From Clostridia bacterium (GTDB lineage Bacteria > Bacillota > Clostridia > Christensenellales > DTU072), in NCBI GenBank assembly GCA_016297005.1, contig JAEDHK010000008.1, positions 1-61,513 on the forward strand: 61,513 nt of DNA, given 5' to 3'. Position numbers and translations under genes: made by a program. Positions 42,528 to 51,517 of the stretch are shown here, piece after piece; within the stretch, counting starts at the first letter, position 1; each line of letters begins with the position of its first letter. The notes under the pieces were generated by a model, which had not been told where the DNA came from, searched no databases, and worked only from the letters and a program-made list of their open reading frames with translations.

Positions 42528-43330
42528 AGAAAGTAAAGGCCAATCCTATGTCGGCGCGTAAAGTGGCCGTTATACTCTGGTCGCTTGTGAAGAAAAACAC
42601 GAAAAATCAATACAGACGTTCTTTCCTCGGTATTCTTTGGACGGTTTTGAATCCGCTACTCAATATGCTCGTTATGGCGTTTGTTTTCAGCCGGATTTTT
42701 GGCAGAACGGGAATCGGTATGGATTATCCCGTGTACGTATTGTCCGGAAATATCGTTTTCGGACTTATGCGGACGGCTACCGTCACGGCAATGCCGAGTC
42801 TGGTCGGAAACTACGATCTGATTACGAAAACGCGCACGCCGTACGCTGTATTTCCGCTCTCGAACGTCTTTACCGCGCTGGTCAATTTCGGCTTTTCATT
42901 GATCGCCCTCGTCGTGGTCATGATCGTTCGCATTCCGGCGGGCGTACGGTTTTATTGGAGCGGATTGATGGTCTTTTTGCCTTGGCTGCCGTCCATGTTT
43001 TTATTCTGCGCGGGATTGGCGTTTCTGCTTTCCGCCGTTTACGTCAGATTTCGTGATCTGAAACATATCTACAACGTTATATTGACTTTGTGGATGTATC
43101 TGACTCCTGTCTTTTACAGTGTGGACACGCTTCATCTGCCGGAAAAGTACGGCGTTATCATGAAGCTTAATCCCATGTTTCATTACTTGGAATATTTTCG
43201 GAACGCCATTTCCGGCATACTCCCCTCGTGGGAGAGTACCCTTATTTGCTATCTTGTAGGAATTGTCGTTTTCGGTATCGGATTTATTATTTTCAGAATC
43301 CTGAAAAAGAAACTTGTTTTTTACATTTGA
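42521..43330 (+). CDS. ABC-2 type glycan export permease (Wzm/TagG)
   Basis: 269 residues with six predicted membrane helices. Family features: YRRSFLGILWTVLNPLLNMLVMAFVFSRIF at the N-terminus, the central NYDLITKTRTPYAVFPLSNV, and the C-terminal MKLNPMFHYLEYFRNAISG. With the next gene it exports the finished lipid-linked glycan. The frame opens at 42434, but GGAG seven bases before the ATG at 42521 and the overlap with the preceding stop fix the start. Confidence 0.92.
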   Translation: MVKKVKANPMSARKVAVILWSLVKKNTKNQYRRSFLGILWTVLNPLLNMLVMAFVFSRIFGRTGIGMDYPVYVLSGNIVFGLMRTATVTAMPSLVGNYDLITKTRTPYAVFPLSNVFTALVNFGFSLIALVVVMIVRIPAGVRFYWSGLMVFLPWLPSMFLFCAGLAFLLSAVYVRFRDLKHIYNVILTLWMYLTPVFYSVDTLHLPEKYGVIMKLNPMFHYLEYFRNAISGILPSWESTLICYLVGIVVFGIGFIIFRILKKKLVFYI

Positions 43331-43337
43331 GGTAATA

Positions 43338-44090
43338 ATGGCTGACTTTTTGGATGAAGAATTATTGATAGACGCAAGAAACGTATGCATGCGATTTCGC
43401 TTGCCGACCGAGAGGATCGACAACATAAAAGAGTTTTTTATTAAGCTTGTAAAAGGACGTTTGAAGTATACGGATTTCGACGTGTTGAAGGGCGTGGATT
43501 TGCAGGTCAAAAAGGGCGAGAGCCTCGGATTGATCGGTCGTAACGGCGCCGGCAAGTCAACCCTCTTACGTATTCTTGCCGGCATTATCGAACCGACGTC
43601 AGGCACCGTAATAACGCGCGGTAACATGGTACCGCTCTTAAAATTGGGCGCCGGCTTCGATATGGACGCGACAGGGAAAGAGAACATTTTTTTAAACGGC
43701 GCAATGCTCGGATATACGCGGAAAGAGATGCTGAAAAAGTACGACGGCATCGTCGAGTTTTCCGAATTGGGCAAGTTTATGGAAACGCCGCTGAAAAACT
43801 ATTCTCAAGGTATGCTCAGCAGGCTCGGGTTTTCCATTGCCGTAGACGTTCATCCGGATATCTTATTGATCGATGAAATTCTGGCCGTCGGCGACGCGCC
43901 ATTCCAGAAAAAGTGCGCGCAAAAGTTGGACGAACTGAAAGCGGGCGGAACGACCTTTATCGTCGTATCGCACAGTAACGCCCAGATACGACGCTTATGT
44001 ACGAAAGCCATTTACCTGAAAGACGGATTGATCGTGGATAGCGGAGACGCCGACGCCGTCGTCAGACATTACGAAAAGGACTGTAATTGA
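43338..44090 (+). CDS. ABC exporter ATPase (Wzt/TagH)
   Basis: 250 residues. Walker A GRNGAGKSTLLRIL, signature YSQGMLSRLGFSIAV, Walker B ILLIDEILAVGD, and the Wzt-typical KLGAGFDMDATGKENIFLNGAMLG (GAGFDMDATGKENI). There is no C-terminal carbohydrate-binding domain, so export need not depend on a terminal cap. An in-frame codon at 43314 is rejected because GAGGTAATA lies before the ATG at 43338. Pairs with the preceding permease. Confidence 0.93.
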   Translation: MADFLDEELLIDARNVCMRFRLPTERIDNIKEFFIKLVKGRLKYTDFDVLKGVDLQVKKGESLGLIGRNGAGKSTLLRILAGIIEPTSGTVITRGNMVPLLKLGAGFDMDATGKENIFLNGAMLGYTRKEMLKKYDGIVEFSELGKFMETPLKNYSQGMLSRLGFSIAVDVHPDILLIDEILAVGDAPFQKKCAQKLDELKAGGTTFIVVSHSNAQIRRLCTKAIYLKDGLIVDSGDADAVVRHYEKDCN

Positions 44091-44722
44091 GTATGAAAAA
44101 CATAGAACGCGGTGGAAAAGCCTATTTGCTATGTAAGCGGTTGTTTGACGTTTTGTTTTCCGCAACGGCTCTTTTGTTTCTTGCGATTCCGATGGCGGTC
44201 GTCGCATTCATTATTGTTTGCGACTCGAAAGGACCCGTATTATATCGCTCCGTTCGGATCGGAAAGGGCGGTAAAGCGTTTACGTTCCTGAAATATCGTA
44301 CCATGTGCGACAGAGCCGACGATCAGAAGGAAAAACTGCTCGAAAAAAACGAGATCGAAGGGGGCGTAATTTTTAAAATTACAGACGATCCGCGTATAAC
44401 GCGCGTAGGAAAGATACTCAGGAAGTACTCTGTTGACGAATTGCCGCAACTGATTTGTGTATTGCGAGGAGATATGACTTTGATCGGTCCCCGGCCGGGT
44501 ACTCCGCAAGAAGTTGCTCTTTATGACGAACGCGCAAAGCGCCGCCTGGAAGTAAAACAGGGCTTGTCCGGAGAATGGCAGGTACGCGGAAGAAATAACG
44601 TTTCTTTTACGGAGATGATCGACATGGATCTCGATTATATTGACAACAAAAGAAGTCTGTTATACGACTTGAAATTATTTTTTATGTCCGTCGCCGAAAT
44701 TTTCAAAGGCACGGGAAAATAG
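44087..44722 (+). CDS. monotopic phosphoglycosyl transferase
   Basis: 211 residues from TTG (44087), which has AAGGA six bases upstream; an ATG at 44093 is the alternative. One N-terminal re-entrant hydrophobic helix (LLCKRLFDVLFSATALLFLAIP), then the bacterial sugar transferase core: FLKYRTM, TRVGKILRKYSVDELPQLICVL with the Asp-Glu dyad, GDMTLIGPRPGTP and LSGEWQVRGRN. This is the short (PglC-like) form without the WbaP multi-helix region. It starts glycan assembly by placing a sugar-1-phosphate on undecaprenyl phosphate. Last gene of the glycan run. Confidence 0.9.
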   Translation: MSMKNIERGGKAYLLCKRLFDVLFSATALLFLAIPMAVVAFIIVCDSKGPVLYRSVRIGKGGKAFTFLKYRTMCDRADDQKEKLLEKNEIEGGVIFKITDDPRITRVGKILRKYSVDELPQLICVLRGDMTLIGPRPGTPQEVALYDERAKRRLEVKQGLSGEWQVRGRNNVSFTEMIDMDLDYIDNKRSLLYDLKLFFMSVAEIFKGTGK

Positions 44723-44779
44723 TTCGGTCGTCGTTTTCTCCACCCGCCCGCCCCTTTGAGAGGAATCTTTTTAAAACGC

Positions 44780-44807
44780 TTGATTTACAGTTTTTATTTA
44801 TTATAAA
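44780..44807 (+). promoter_or_regulatory. promoter of the LoaP-like gene
   Basis: TTGATT (44780-44785), 16 bp, TATAAA (44802-44807), 62 bases before the NusG-like ATG. Suggests the antiterminator has its own transcript. Confidence 0.6.
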
Positions 44808-44868
44808 ATAATAAAAGATCGTATCGAGAGTGCGGTCTGTATGGAATTCAGGGGGCACGCCGCGCATA

Positions 44869-45402
44869 ATGAGCGATTATTACGTTATTCAGGTATATAC
44901 CGGTACGGAAAAAAAGGCCGTTGAGATAATAAAAAAGAACGTTCCGCAAGAGATTGTGCAGGACTGTTTTTTTGTCATTAAGCGCCGTAAAAAGAAGTAT
45001 CAGGGTACGTGGCATCTTGTGGAAGAGAACTGTTTCCCCGGCTACGTCTTTATCGAAACGGACGTTCCGCAAAAGATGGCCGGCAGACTTGCTTCTCTCC
45101 GTATTTACGCTCGTTTGTTGGGTTTGAATAAAGAAAGTTTTTACGTACAGCCGATTGATAGGCAGGAGCGTATTTTTATCGACTCCATCACCAACCGCGC
45201 TTCCGACGTCCGCGCGATAGATATATCGAAGGTAGAAATCAAAGAAGGACAAACGGTCGAGATTGTTTCCGGACCGCTGAAAGGGTTCCTCGGTAAAGTG
45301 CAGAAGTTCGATCTCCATCGACGCAAGGCGATCGTGGAAGTCAATCTTCTCGGAACGATCGTCCGTACCGATCTCGGTATAGAAATTATCGATAAGGTGT
45401 AA
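44869..45402 (+). CDS. LoaP-like NusG paralogue (transcription antiterminator)
   Basis: 177 residues. NGN domain: YYVIQVYTGTEKKAVEIIKK, FPGYVFIETD; C-terminal KOW domain: VEIVSGPLKGFLGKVQKFD and RKAIVEVNLLG. Housekeeping nusG sits with secE/rplK; this copy is next to a glycan cluster, the usual place of LoaP and related specialised NusG proteins that allow long operons to be read through terminators. The frame opens at GTG 44830, but the NGN domain begins at the ATG at 44869. Ribosome site weak (AGGGGG 13 bases upstream). Confidence 0.82.
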   Translation: MSDYYVIQVYTGTEKKAVEIIKKNVPQEIVQDCFFVIKRRKKKYQGTWHLVEENCFPGYVFIETDVPQKMAGRLASLRIYARLLGLNKESFYVQPIDRQERIFIDSITNRASDVRAIDISKVEIKEGQTVEIVSGPLKGFLGKVQKFDLHRRKAIVEVNLLGTIVRTDLGIEIIDKV

Positions 45403-45405
45403 ATT

Positions 45406-45969
45406 ATGACGACGTTAAGCGGAAGAATTTATAAAGGAAAGAGCATATTCGATTTTCCGTCCGACTATACGGTAATCGATATCGAAACGACGGGGTTGTA
45501 TACGGGTGAATCCGAGATCATAGAAGTGTCTGCCATTAAATGCCGGGGAGACGAAGCCGTCGATACTTTTTCGACGCTGATTCATCCGCAGTTTCCGATT
45601 TCTTCTTTTATTGCCAACCTGACCGGGATCACCAACGAACTTGTCAAGGACGCACCTTGCGCAAAAGAAGCCCTCGAAGAGTTTTATTCTTTTGCGGGGA
45701 AAGATATTCTCGTCGGACACAACGTCAATTTTGACGTCAATTTTTTGTACGACGGCCTGATGTTGCATAACAATCTTGTTCTGGATAATTCTTTCGTCGA
45801 CGTTCTTCGCCTGGCAAGAAAGGCTTTGCCGTTTTTGCCCAATCACAGGCAAATGACGGTCGCCGCTTATTACGGTATAGAGACGTCCGGCTCGCATCGC
45901 GCTTTACGTGATTGCGAGATATGCAACGGGAACTATCTGCAATTAAAAAGGCAATTGTGCGGTCAATAA
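45406..45969 (+). CDS. DnaQ-like 3'-5' exonuclease
   Basis: 187 residues. DEDDh family: Exo I TVIDIETTGLYTGE, Exo II HNVNFDVNFLYDG, Exo III SHRALRDCEI with the His and Asp. It resembles the proofreading domain of PolC or the DinG-type stand-alone exonucleases. Three bases after the LoaP-like gene, therefore probably co-transcribed with it, although no functional link is apparent. Confidence 0.88.
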   Translation: MTTLSGRIYKGKSIFDFPSDYTVIDIETTGLYTGESEIIEVSAIKCRGDEAVDTFSTLIHPQFPISSFIANLTGITNELVKDAPCAKEALEEFYSFAGKDILVGHNVNFDVNFLYDGLMLHNNLVLDNSFVDVLRLARKALPFLPNHRQMTVAAYYGIETSGSHRALRDCEICNGNYLQLKRQLCGQ

Positions 45970-46094
45970 AACAGAAGTGCCGCAACAGGCCGCTATCGCG
46001 CCCGACGGGTATATCGCATCGCATAAGAGGGACGTCCATAAATTGACGGAGATTTATACCGTTGCGGCGGTTTTCTCAGAAAAAATCACTGCGA

Positions 46095-47423
46095 TTAGTC
46101 CGCTTTTAAATTCTTTTTGATCTCTTTTATTTCTTCCAGACGCGCTTTGTACCTTGCTTCCAGGCCCTCTTCGGTCGGCTTATAATATTCTTTCCCCACC
46201 AAACCGTCGGGCAGGCATTGCATATTTGCCATCTTTTCTTTATAATTGTGCGCATACTTATAGCCTTTGCCATATCCCAGTTCTTTCATGAGATGGGTCG
46301 GAGCGTTACGAATGACGAGCGGAACCGGTTCTGCAAGCATGGTAACGGCGTCTTGTTTAGCTGTCAGATAGGCGACTTCGAGGGCATTCGACTTAGGTGC
46401 GACGGATAGATATACGACGGCTTGCGTCAGGTTTACGGAGCATTCCGGCATACCGATAAAGTGGCAGGCCTGGTAGGCGGCGACGCATAGTTCGAGAGCG
46501 CGAGGATCGGCAAGACCTACGTCTTCGGACGCAAAGCGAATCAGTCTGCGCGCGACGTATAAGGGTTCTTCTCCCGCTTCCAACATCCGCGCGAGCCAGT
46601 AGACGGCGGCGTCGGGGTCGGAGTTGCGCATAGATTTATGCAGGGCGGAAATGAGATTATAGTGTTCTTCTCCGTTTTTATCGTACAGAAGGGATTTTTT
46701 CGAGGTGCATTGTTCTATCGTATCCGTCGTTACGACGGTTTTTTCCCCATCGGTTTCGCCGTTTAATATAGCCATTTCCAACGTGGAAAGGGCGCTGCGG
46801 GCGTCGCCGTTTGCGAAGTTTGCGATCATCTCCAGACATTCGTCGTTAATTTCCACTTGCTCTTTGCCGAATCCCCGTTCGTCGGTAACGGCGCGGCGCA
46901 AAAGATCGGTCAGTTCTTCCGTTTTGAGCGATTGAAGAACGAAGACCTTGCACCGGGACAGCAAAGCTCCGTTGACCTCGAAAGAGGGGTTTTCCGTCGT
47001 GGCGCCGATCAGGATGATACTGCCTTTTTCCACGTAGGGCAAAAAGGCGTCCTGTTGCGCCTTATTGAAGCGGTGTATCTCGTCGACGAAAAGAATGGTT
47101 CTTTCTCCGAAACGACGATTGTTGTCGGCTTGCTCCATAACTTGCTTGATCTCTTTGATTCCGCTCGTTACCGCCGAGAAGTCGATGAATTTAGCCCGCG
47201 TACGCTTGGCGATGATTCGCGCGAGCGTGGTTTTCCCCACGCCGGGGGGTCCCCAAAAGATCATAGAGCCTACTTTGTCGCTTTCTATGATCCTGCGGAG
47301 CACCTTTCCTTCCCCGATCAGGTGCTTCTGACCGCAAAATTCGTCCAGGTCGGACGGTCTGAGCCGCGCGGCCAAAGGAAGTTCGTTTTCTTTCATAAAA
47401 AGAGTCGGTTGTTCCGTAAACAT
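46095..47423 (-). CDS. rarA: replication-associated recombination protein A
   Basis: 442 residues, AAA+ ATPase of the RarA/MgsA/WRNIP1 family acting at stalled replication forks. PLAARLRPSDLDEFCGQ leads to Walker A GPPGVGKTT and Walker B ILFVDEIHRF, sensor 1 ATTENPSFEV; C-terminal tetramerisation region DAAVYWLARMLEAGEEPLYVARRLIR (seen as YWLARMLEAGE). Starts four bases after the SGNH gene stop on the same strand, so it probably relies on coupled translation; no good ribosome site of its own. Confidence 0.95.
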   Translation of the reverse strand: MFTEQPTLFMKENELPLAARLRPSDLDEFCGQKHLIGEGKVLRRIIESDKVGSMIFWGPPGVGKTTLARIIAKRTRAKFIDFSAVTSGIKEIKQVMEQADNNRRFGERTILFVDEIHRFNKAQQDAFLPYVEKGSIILIGATTENPSFEVNGALLSRCKVFVLQSLKTEELTDLLRRAVTDERGFGKEQVEINDECLEMIANFANGDARSALSTLEMAILNGETDGEKTVVTTDTIEQCTSKKSLLYDKNGEEHYNLISALHKSMRNSDPDAAVYWLARMLEAGEEPLYVARRLIRFASEDVGLADPRALELCVAAYQACHFIGMPECSVNLTQAVVYLSVAPKSNALEVAYLTAKQDAVTMLAEPVPLVIRNAPTHLMKELGYGKGYKYAHNYKEKMANMQCLPDGLVGKEYYKPTEEGLEARYKARLEEIKEIKKNLKAD

Positions 47424-47427
47424 TTTT

Positions 47428-48051
47428 TCAGTCGATAAATAAAGAGTCTATGTTTTCGGAAAGGAGCTCCGCCAGTACTTCCTGTCCTTTTTCGGCGGGA
47501 TGTATGCCGTCCCGACTGACTTGCTCGTGCGGATACTTTTCGTTGGCTTCGTTCATCGGTCCGTCGGTATCAATATACCTGTCGGCATATTGCAGGGCAA
47601 CTTTTTCGCAGACTTTAATAAAAATATCCACGTCGCCGCGCATGACGTTCCATTTTCCGTCCGTGCCGGTCGTCAGATAGGGAGACATCACGACGATTTT
47701 TGCTCCGGTATCTTGCTTGATACCGGTAAAAAGTCTGACGAGGTTGGCTTCGTATTGTTCGGGTGAAGTCGGGTCGTTCCGGTCGTATTTGCGCCATACG
47801 TCGTTGATGCCGATCATGACGGTCACAACGTTCGGACGCATCCGTACGAAATGCCTGCGATAACGCTTCAAAAGGTCTTTCGTGCGGTTTCCACCGATGC
47901 CTCTGTTAAAAAAAGCGTATTTATCGGGTCGCTTTTCTTCCAAAATTCCGGCGGTTTTTTTTGCGTACCCGGCGAGACTGTGCCAGGCCAATCTGTTTCT
48001 GCCGGCGTCCGTAATGGAGTCGCCCTGAAATAATACTCTGATCTTACTCAT
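47428..48051 (-). CDS. SGNH/GDSL hydrolase (copy 2)
   Basis: 207 residues, the same length as the enzyme at 21707-22330 and similar throughout: GDSITDAGRNRLAW, NRGIGGNRTKDLL, MIGINDVWRKYDRNDPTSPEQY, SRDGIHPAEKGQ. Catalytic Ser, Gly, Asn and Asp/His blocks are all present. Cytoplasmic, no signal peptide. Lies between mscS (17 bases upstream) and rarA on the same strand. Confidence 0.88.
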   Translation of the reverse strand: MSKIRVLFQGDSITDAGRNRLAWHSLAGYAKKTAGILEEKRPDKYAFFNRGIGGNRTKDLLKRYRRHFVRMRPNVVTVMIGINDVWRKYDRNDPTSPEQYEANLVRLFTGIKQDTGAKIVVMSPYLTTGTDGKWNVMRGDVDIFIKVCEKVALQYADRYIDTDGPMNEANEKYPHEQVSRDGIHPAEKGQEVLAELLSENIDSLFID

Positions 48052-48067
48052 TTTTATTCTCCTGATT

Positions 48068-49066
48068 TTAATCTTCTTCGTTGTCGTTGAGTCCTTCTTC
48101 CAACCTCGTTTTCATCCTTTTGATGCGCGCCGCTATGGATGGTTTCGTTTCTTGTTCCACGCGTTGGGTGCCGATCGATTCTTCCCGTTCGGGGAGCTTC
48201 TCTCCGTTCACCGGCAACTTTACGCTATCCGTACGCAAGCGCACCTCCGTTTGCGCGTAGGGAATGGATATGCCTTTTCTTTTGAACTCGTTAAAAACGT
48301 TTTCCGTGACGTAATAATATACGTCCCAGTAGTCGGCGGAGTCGCACCAACAGTTGGCGTAGAAATCGATCCCGTTGCTTCCCAAAACTTTCAACCGACA
48401 GAAGGGCGCCGGATCTTCTTTTATCTTGTTATAAGAACGCATGACGGACGAAACGAGGGCCTTTACTTCCTCAACGTCCGATTCGTATGCAACGGTAAAA
48501 GTAAAATCGACGCGCCTTGTTCCGTTAACTCCGTAGTTTATCAAAGCAGAATTGACGATAGTGGAATTGGGAACCATGATTTTTTTGTTGTCCGTACTGT
48601 TGATCGTGGTAAAAAGAAAATTAATGGCACGCACCGTACCGGTCACGTCGCCGGACGTAATGAAGTCACCTTTATTGATCATGTGCATGGACACGATGAT
48701 CATACCGCTGGCAAGGTTCGCGATATAGCTTTGCAAAGCCATGCCGACGGCAAGAATAACCGCTGAGATGGCGGTAAGGACGCCGTTTAAGTTAACGCCG
48801 ATGATGGCGAGCAGAACGAGGATCAGGGCAAGGTATAGCAGGTATTTCAGAATGTTCAGAATAAACGACTGACCGATTTTTTCTATTTTCGATCTCTTTA
48901 AAATGCGCCGCGTCAACTTGACGAGCAGTTTAATGATAATAATCCCGATCAACAAGGCGGCGAAAAATAACAGAATATTCCAATACTTCGTCGTAAAGAA
49001 TACAACGATATCATTCCAGATTTTTTTGAAGTCGAACGACCCTTCGGCCGCAACTAAACAGTTCAT
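48068..49066 (-). CDS. mscS: small-conductance mechanosensitive channel (MscS family)
   Basis: 332 residues. Three N-terminal membrane helices, the last being the pore-lining VILAVGMALQSYIANLASGMIIV, then the beta domain (INKGDFITSGDVTGTVRAINF, VPNSTIVNSALINY) and a basic/acidic C-terminal tail. It releases solutes on osmotic downshock. AGGAG lies nine bases before the ATG. First gene of the mscS-SGNH-rarA run. Confidence 0.92.
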   Translation of the reverse strand: MNCLVAAEGSFDFKKIWNDIVVFFTTKYWNILLFFAALLIGIIIIKLLVKLTRRILKRSKIEKIGQSFILNILKYLLYLALILVLLAIIGVNLNGVLTAISAVILAVGMALQSYIANLASGMIIVSMHMINKGDFITSGDVTGTVRAINFLFTTINSTDNKKIMVPNSTIVNSALINYGVNGTRRVDFTFTVAYESDVEEVKALVSSVMRSYNKIKEDPAPFCRLKVLGSNGIDFYANCWCDSADYWDVYYYVTENVFNEFKRKGISIPYAQTEVRLRTDSVKLPVNGEKLPEREESIGTQRVEQETKPSIAARIKRMKTRLEEGLNDNEED

Positions 49067-49092
49067 TTTGGTCCGCTCCTTTTATTTTTTAC

Positions 49093-49121
49093 ATTATATC
49101 ATTTTCGTCATTTTTTGTAAA
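49093..49121 (-). promoter_or_regulatory. promoter of mscS
   Basis: Minus strand TTTACA (49121-49116), 17 bp, TATAAT (49098-49093), 26 bases before the mscS start. Confidence 0.7.
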
Positions 49122-49191
49122 TAATTAAGCGTCCTTTTTTCTCCGGGGAAAGAGCGACTGCCGTTTTTCGATGACCTCGGGATAACTGAAA

Positions 49192-49280
49192 ATGAATAAA
49201 AATTTTATTATTCACATTTTTATTCAAAATTATGCATTATTCAAAATGATTATTCAAAAAAATATGTGAATTATGCAAAA
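49192..49280 (+). promoter_or_regulatory. ARG-box array (ArgR/AhrC operators) before argC
   Basis: TGAATAA/TTATTCA half-sites crowd this AT-rich stretch: TGAATAA at 49194, TTATTCA at 49208, 49220, 49237 and 49250, and TGAATTA at 49267. The first is part of ATGAATAAAAAT, which matches the left half of the ARG-box consensus. The array abuts the operon promoter, as expected for arginine-dependent repression by ArgR. Confidence 0.8.
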
Positions 49281-49285
49281 AATGT

Positions 49286-49314
49286 TTGACATTACGCTCA
49301 ATAATAATTAAAAT
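49286..49314 (+). promoter_or_regulatory. promoter of the arginine operon
   Basis: TTGACA (49286-49291), 17 bp, TAAAAT (49309-49314), 43 bases before argC. Confidence 0.85.
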
Positions 49315-49357
49315 TTGTCGTAGTAACGTTATAGAGAGAAAAAGGGAGAATCAGAAC

Positions 49358-50269
49358 ATGACGAAGGTCTTTATTGACGGTAGCGCAGGAACGACGGGAC
49401 TCAGGATTGCCGACAGACTGAAAAAAAGAGAGGATCTTGAACTTATCTGCCTGCCGGAGGAAGTCCGGAAAGATTATTGCGCCCGAAAGGACGCCATAAA
49501 CTGCGCCGATATCGTGTTTTTGTGTCTGCCCGACGCCGCCGCGATCGAAGCGGTGGGAATGGTGGAGAGCAGGACGGTCAAAGTCATCGACACGTCTACC
49601 GCGCACCGTGTAAACGACGGTTGGGCGTATGGGTTCGCGGAGATCGTAGGTAAGGATAAGATTGCTTCTTCTCGTTTCGTCGCCAATCCCGGATGCCATG
49701 CCAGCGGCTTTATTTCATTGGTCGCGCCCCTCGTCAAGGCCGGGCTTTTACATAAGGACGCTAAGCTGAGTTGTTTCTCCCTGACCGGATATACCGGCGG
49801 CGGTAAAAAGATGATTGTGGAGTACGAAGCCGGCGGCGAGGCTTATTCGGCTCCCAGACAGTACGGATTGACGCAAGCGCATAAGCATCTGCCCGAAATG
49901 AAAAAAGTTTGCGGATTGGAAAACGATCCCTGCTTTTGCCCGGTGGTAAGTAATTTCCCTTGCGGCATGGAAGTGACCGTGCCCGTTTTTAAGAGCGATC
50001 TGAATTGCGGCATGGAAGAGATAAAAAACACATACAAGGATTTTTATACCGGAAAGATCGTACGGTATTCGGAAGAAAACGAAAGCGGATTTTTGTCCGC
50101 CGCGGCAATGGCGGGCAGGGACTGTATGAGTGTTTCCGTCTACGGAAACGAAGATCGTATTCTTTTGGTTTCGCGATTCGATAATTTGGGCAAGGGCGCC
50201 AGCGGAGCAGCCATTCAGAATATGAATATCATGCTCGGCGTCGAAGAAACGAAAGGATTGATAATATAG
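49358..50269 (+). CDS. argC: N-acetyl-gamma-glutamyl-phosphate reductase, short form
   Basis: 303 residues, the compact type 2 form. NADPH-dependent reduction of N-acetylglutamyl phosphate to the semialdehyde. GSAGTTGLRIADRL forms the dinucleotide loop; the catalytic Cys is in NPGCHASGFISL; the catalytic His is in TQAHKHLPEM. The frame runs back to 49286 inside the promoter, but GGGAG lies before the ATG at 49358. First gene of the arginine operon. Confidence 0.93.
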   Translation: MTKVFIDGSAGTTGLRIADRLKKREDLELICLPEEVRKDYCARKDAINCADIVFLCLPDAAAIEAVGMVESRTVKVIDTSTAHRVNDGWAYGFAEIVGKDKIASSRFVANPGCHASGFISLVAPLVKAGLLHKDAKLSCFSLTGYTGGGKKMIVEYEAGGEAYSAPRQYGLTQAHKHLPEMKKVCGLENDPCFCPVVSNFPCGMEVTVPVFKSDLNCGMEEIKNTYKDFYTGKIVRYSEENESGFLSAAAMAGRDCMSVSVYGNEDRILLVSRFDNLGKGASGAAIQNMNIMLGVEETKGLII

Positions 50270-50285
50270 GAAGAGGAGATAAAAA

Positions 50286-51500
50286 ATGAAAATGATTGAA
50301 GGCGGCGTATGCGCCGCGCAAGGTTTTACGGCAGGCGGAGTGCATTGCGGCATCCGTAAAAACCGTTCTAAAAGGGACTTGGCGCTGATTTACAGTTCCG
50401 TTCCCGCGACGGCGGCCGCCGTGTACACGACCAACCTTGTCAAAGGCGCGCCCCTTATCGTGACGAAAAAGAACATTGCCGACGGAAAGGCGCAATGCAT
50501 TATCTGCAACAGCGGCAACGCCAATACCTGCAACGCAAACGGCGAAGAAATCGCCGAAGAGACCTGCGCTTTGCTCGGAGCAAAACTGGGCGTGTCCGCC
50601 AAGGACGTCGTGGTCGCTTCTACCGGAGTGATCGGGCAGCCTCTTGATATTGCGCCCATCAAAAACGGACTGAACGCGCTGGTTGCCGACCTTTCCGAAG
50701 ACGGTTGCGCCCGCGCGGCGGAAGGTATCATGACTACCGATACCGTCAAGAAAGAAGTTGCGGTAGAATTCGTAGTCGGCGGAAAGACTTGCAAAATGGG
50801 CGGTATCGCCAAGGGCAGCGGCATGATTCATCCCAATATGGCGACCATGCTCGTCTTTATTACCACCGACTGCGCCATCTCTTCGGAGATGCTCGATAAA
50901 GCTTTGAAAGGGGATATTCAGGATACTTTTAATATGGTCAGCGTCGACGGAGATACCTCCACCAACGATATGGTTGTGGTTCTTGCCAACGGCCTTGCCG
51001 GGAACAAAGTCATCGATAAAGAAGGCGAAGACTTCGCCGCGTTTATGACCGCGCTGAACACAATAAACGTTTCTCTTTGCAGAATGATTGCAGGAGACGG
51101 AGAAGGCGCGACCAAGCTGCTGGAATGTAAAGTGACCGGAGCCAAGACCAAAGCCGTAGCCAAGACGGTAGCAAAGTCGGTGATTTGTTCCAGCCTTCTG
51201 AAAGCCGCCATGTTCGGCGCGGACGCCAACTGGGGACGCGTGCTGTGCGCCATCGGTTATTCGGGTGCGGACGTGGACGTGAATAAGATCGACGTTGCGT
51301 TCTCTTCTGCCAAAGGCACGATCGAAGTTTGCAAGAACGGTAGCGGCGTGGACTTCTCCGAAGAAAAGGCCAAAGAAATACTTCTTGAAAAAGAGATCGA
51401 TATTCTGGTCGGTCTTAACGACGGCGAATTCGATTCGGCCGCATGGGGTTGCGACCTTACGTACGATTACGTTCGTATCAACGGCGACTATCGCACCTGA
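50286..51500 (+). CDS. argJ: glutamate N-acetyltransferase/amino-acid acetyltransferase
   Basis: 404 residues. It recycles the acetyl group from acetylornithine to glutamate and may also use acetyl-CoA. The autocleavage site is intact: KGSGMIHPNMATML with the nucleophile Thr at about residue 187. The N-terminal GGVCAAQGFTAGGVHCGIRK and C-terminal GANWGRVLCAIGYSG-like DANWGRVLCAIGYSG are typical. GGAG precedes the ATG. Presence of ArgJ explains the absence of argA and argE here. Confidence 0.95.
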   Translation: MKMIEGGVCAAQGFTAGGVHCGIRKNRSKRDLALIYSSVPATAAAVYTTNLVKGAPLIVTKKNIADGKAQCIICNSGNANTCNANGEEIAEETCALLGAKLGVSAKDVVVASTGVIGQPLDIAPIKNGLNALVADLSEDGCARAAEGIMTTDTVKKEVAVEFVVGGKTCKMGGIAKGSGMIHPNMATMLVFITTDCAISSEMLDKALKGDIQDTFNMVSVDGDTSTNDMVVVLANGLAGNKVIDKEGEDFAAFMTALNTINVSLCRMIAGDGEGATKLLECKVTGAKTKAVAKTVAKSVICSSLLKAAMFGADANWGRVLCAIGYSGADVDVNKIDVAFSSAKGTIEVCKNGSGVDFSEEKAKEILLEKEIDILVGLNDGEFDSAAWGCDLTYDYVRINGDYRT

Positions 51501-51517
51501 TAAAGAAAGGAGATAAT

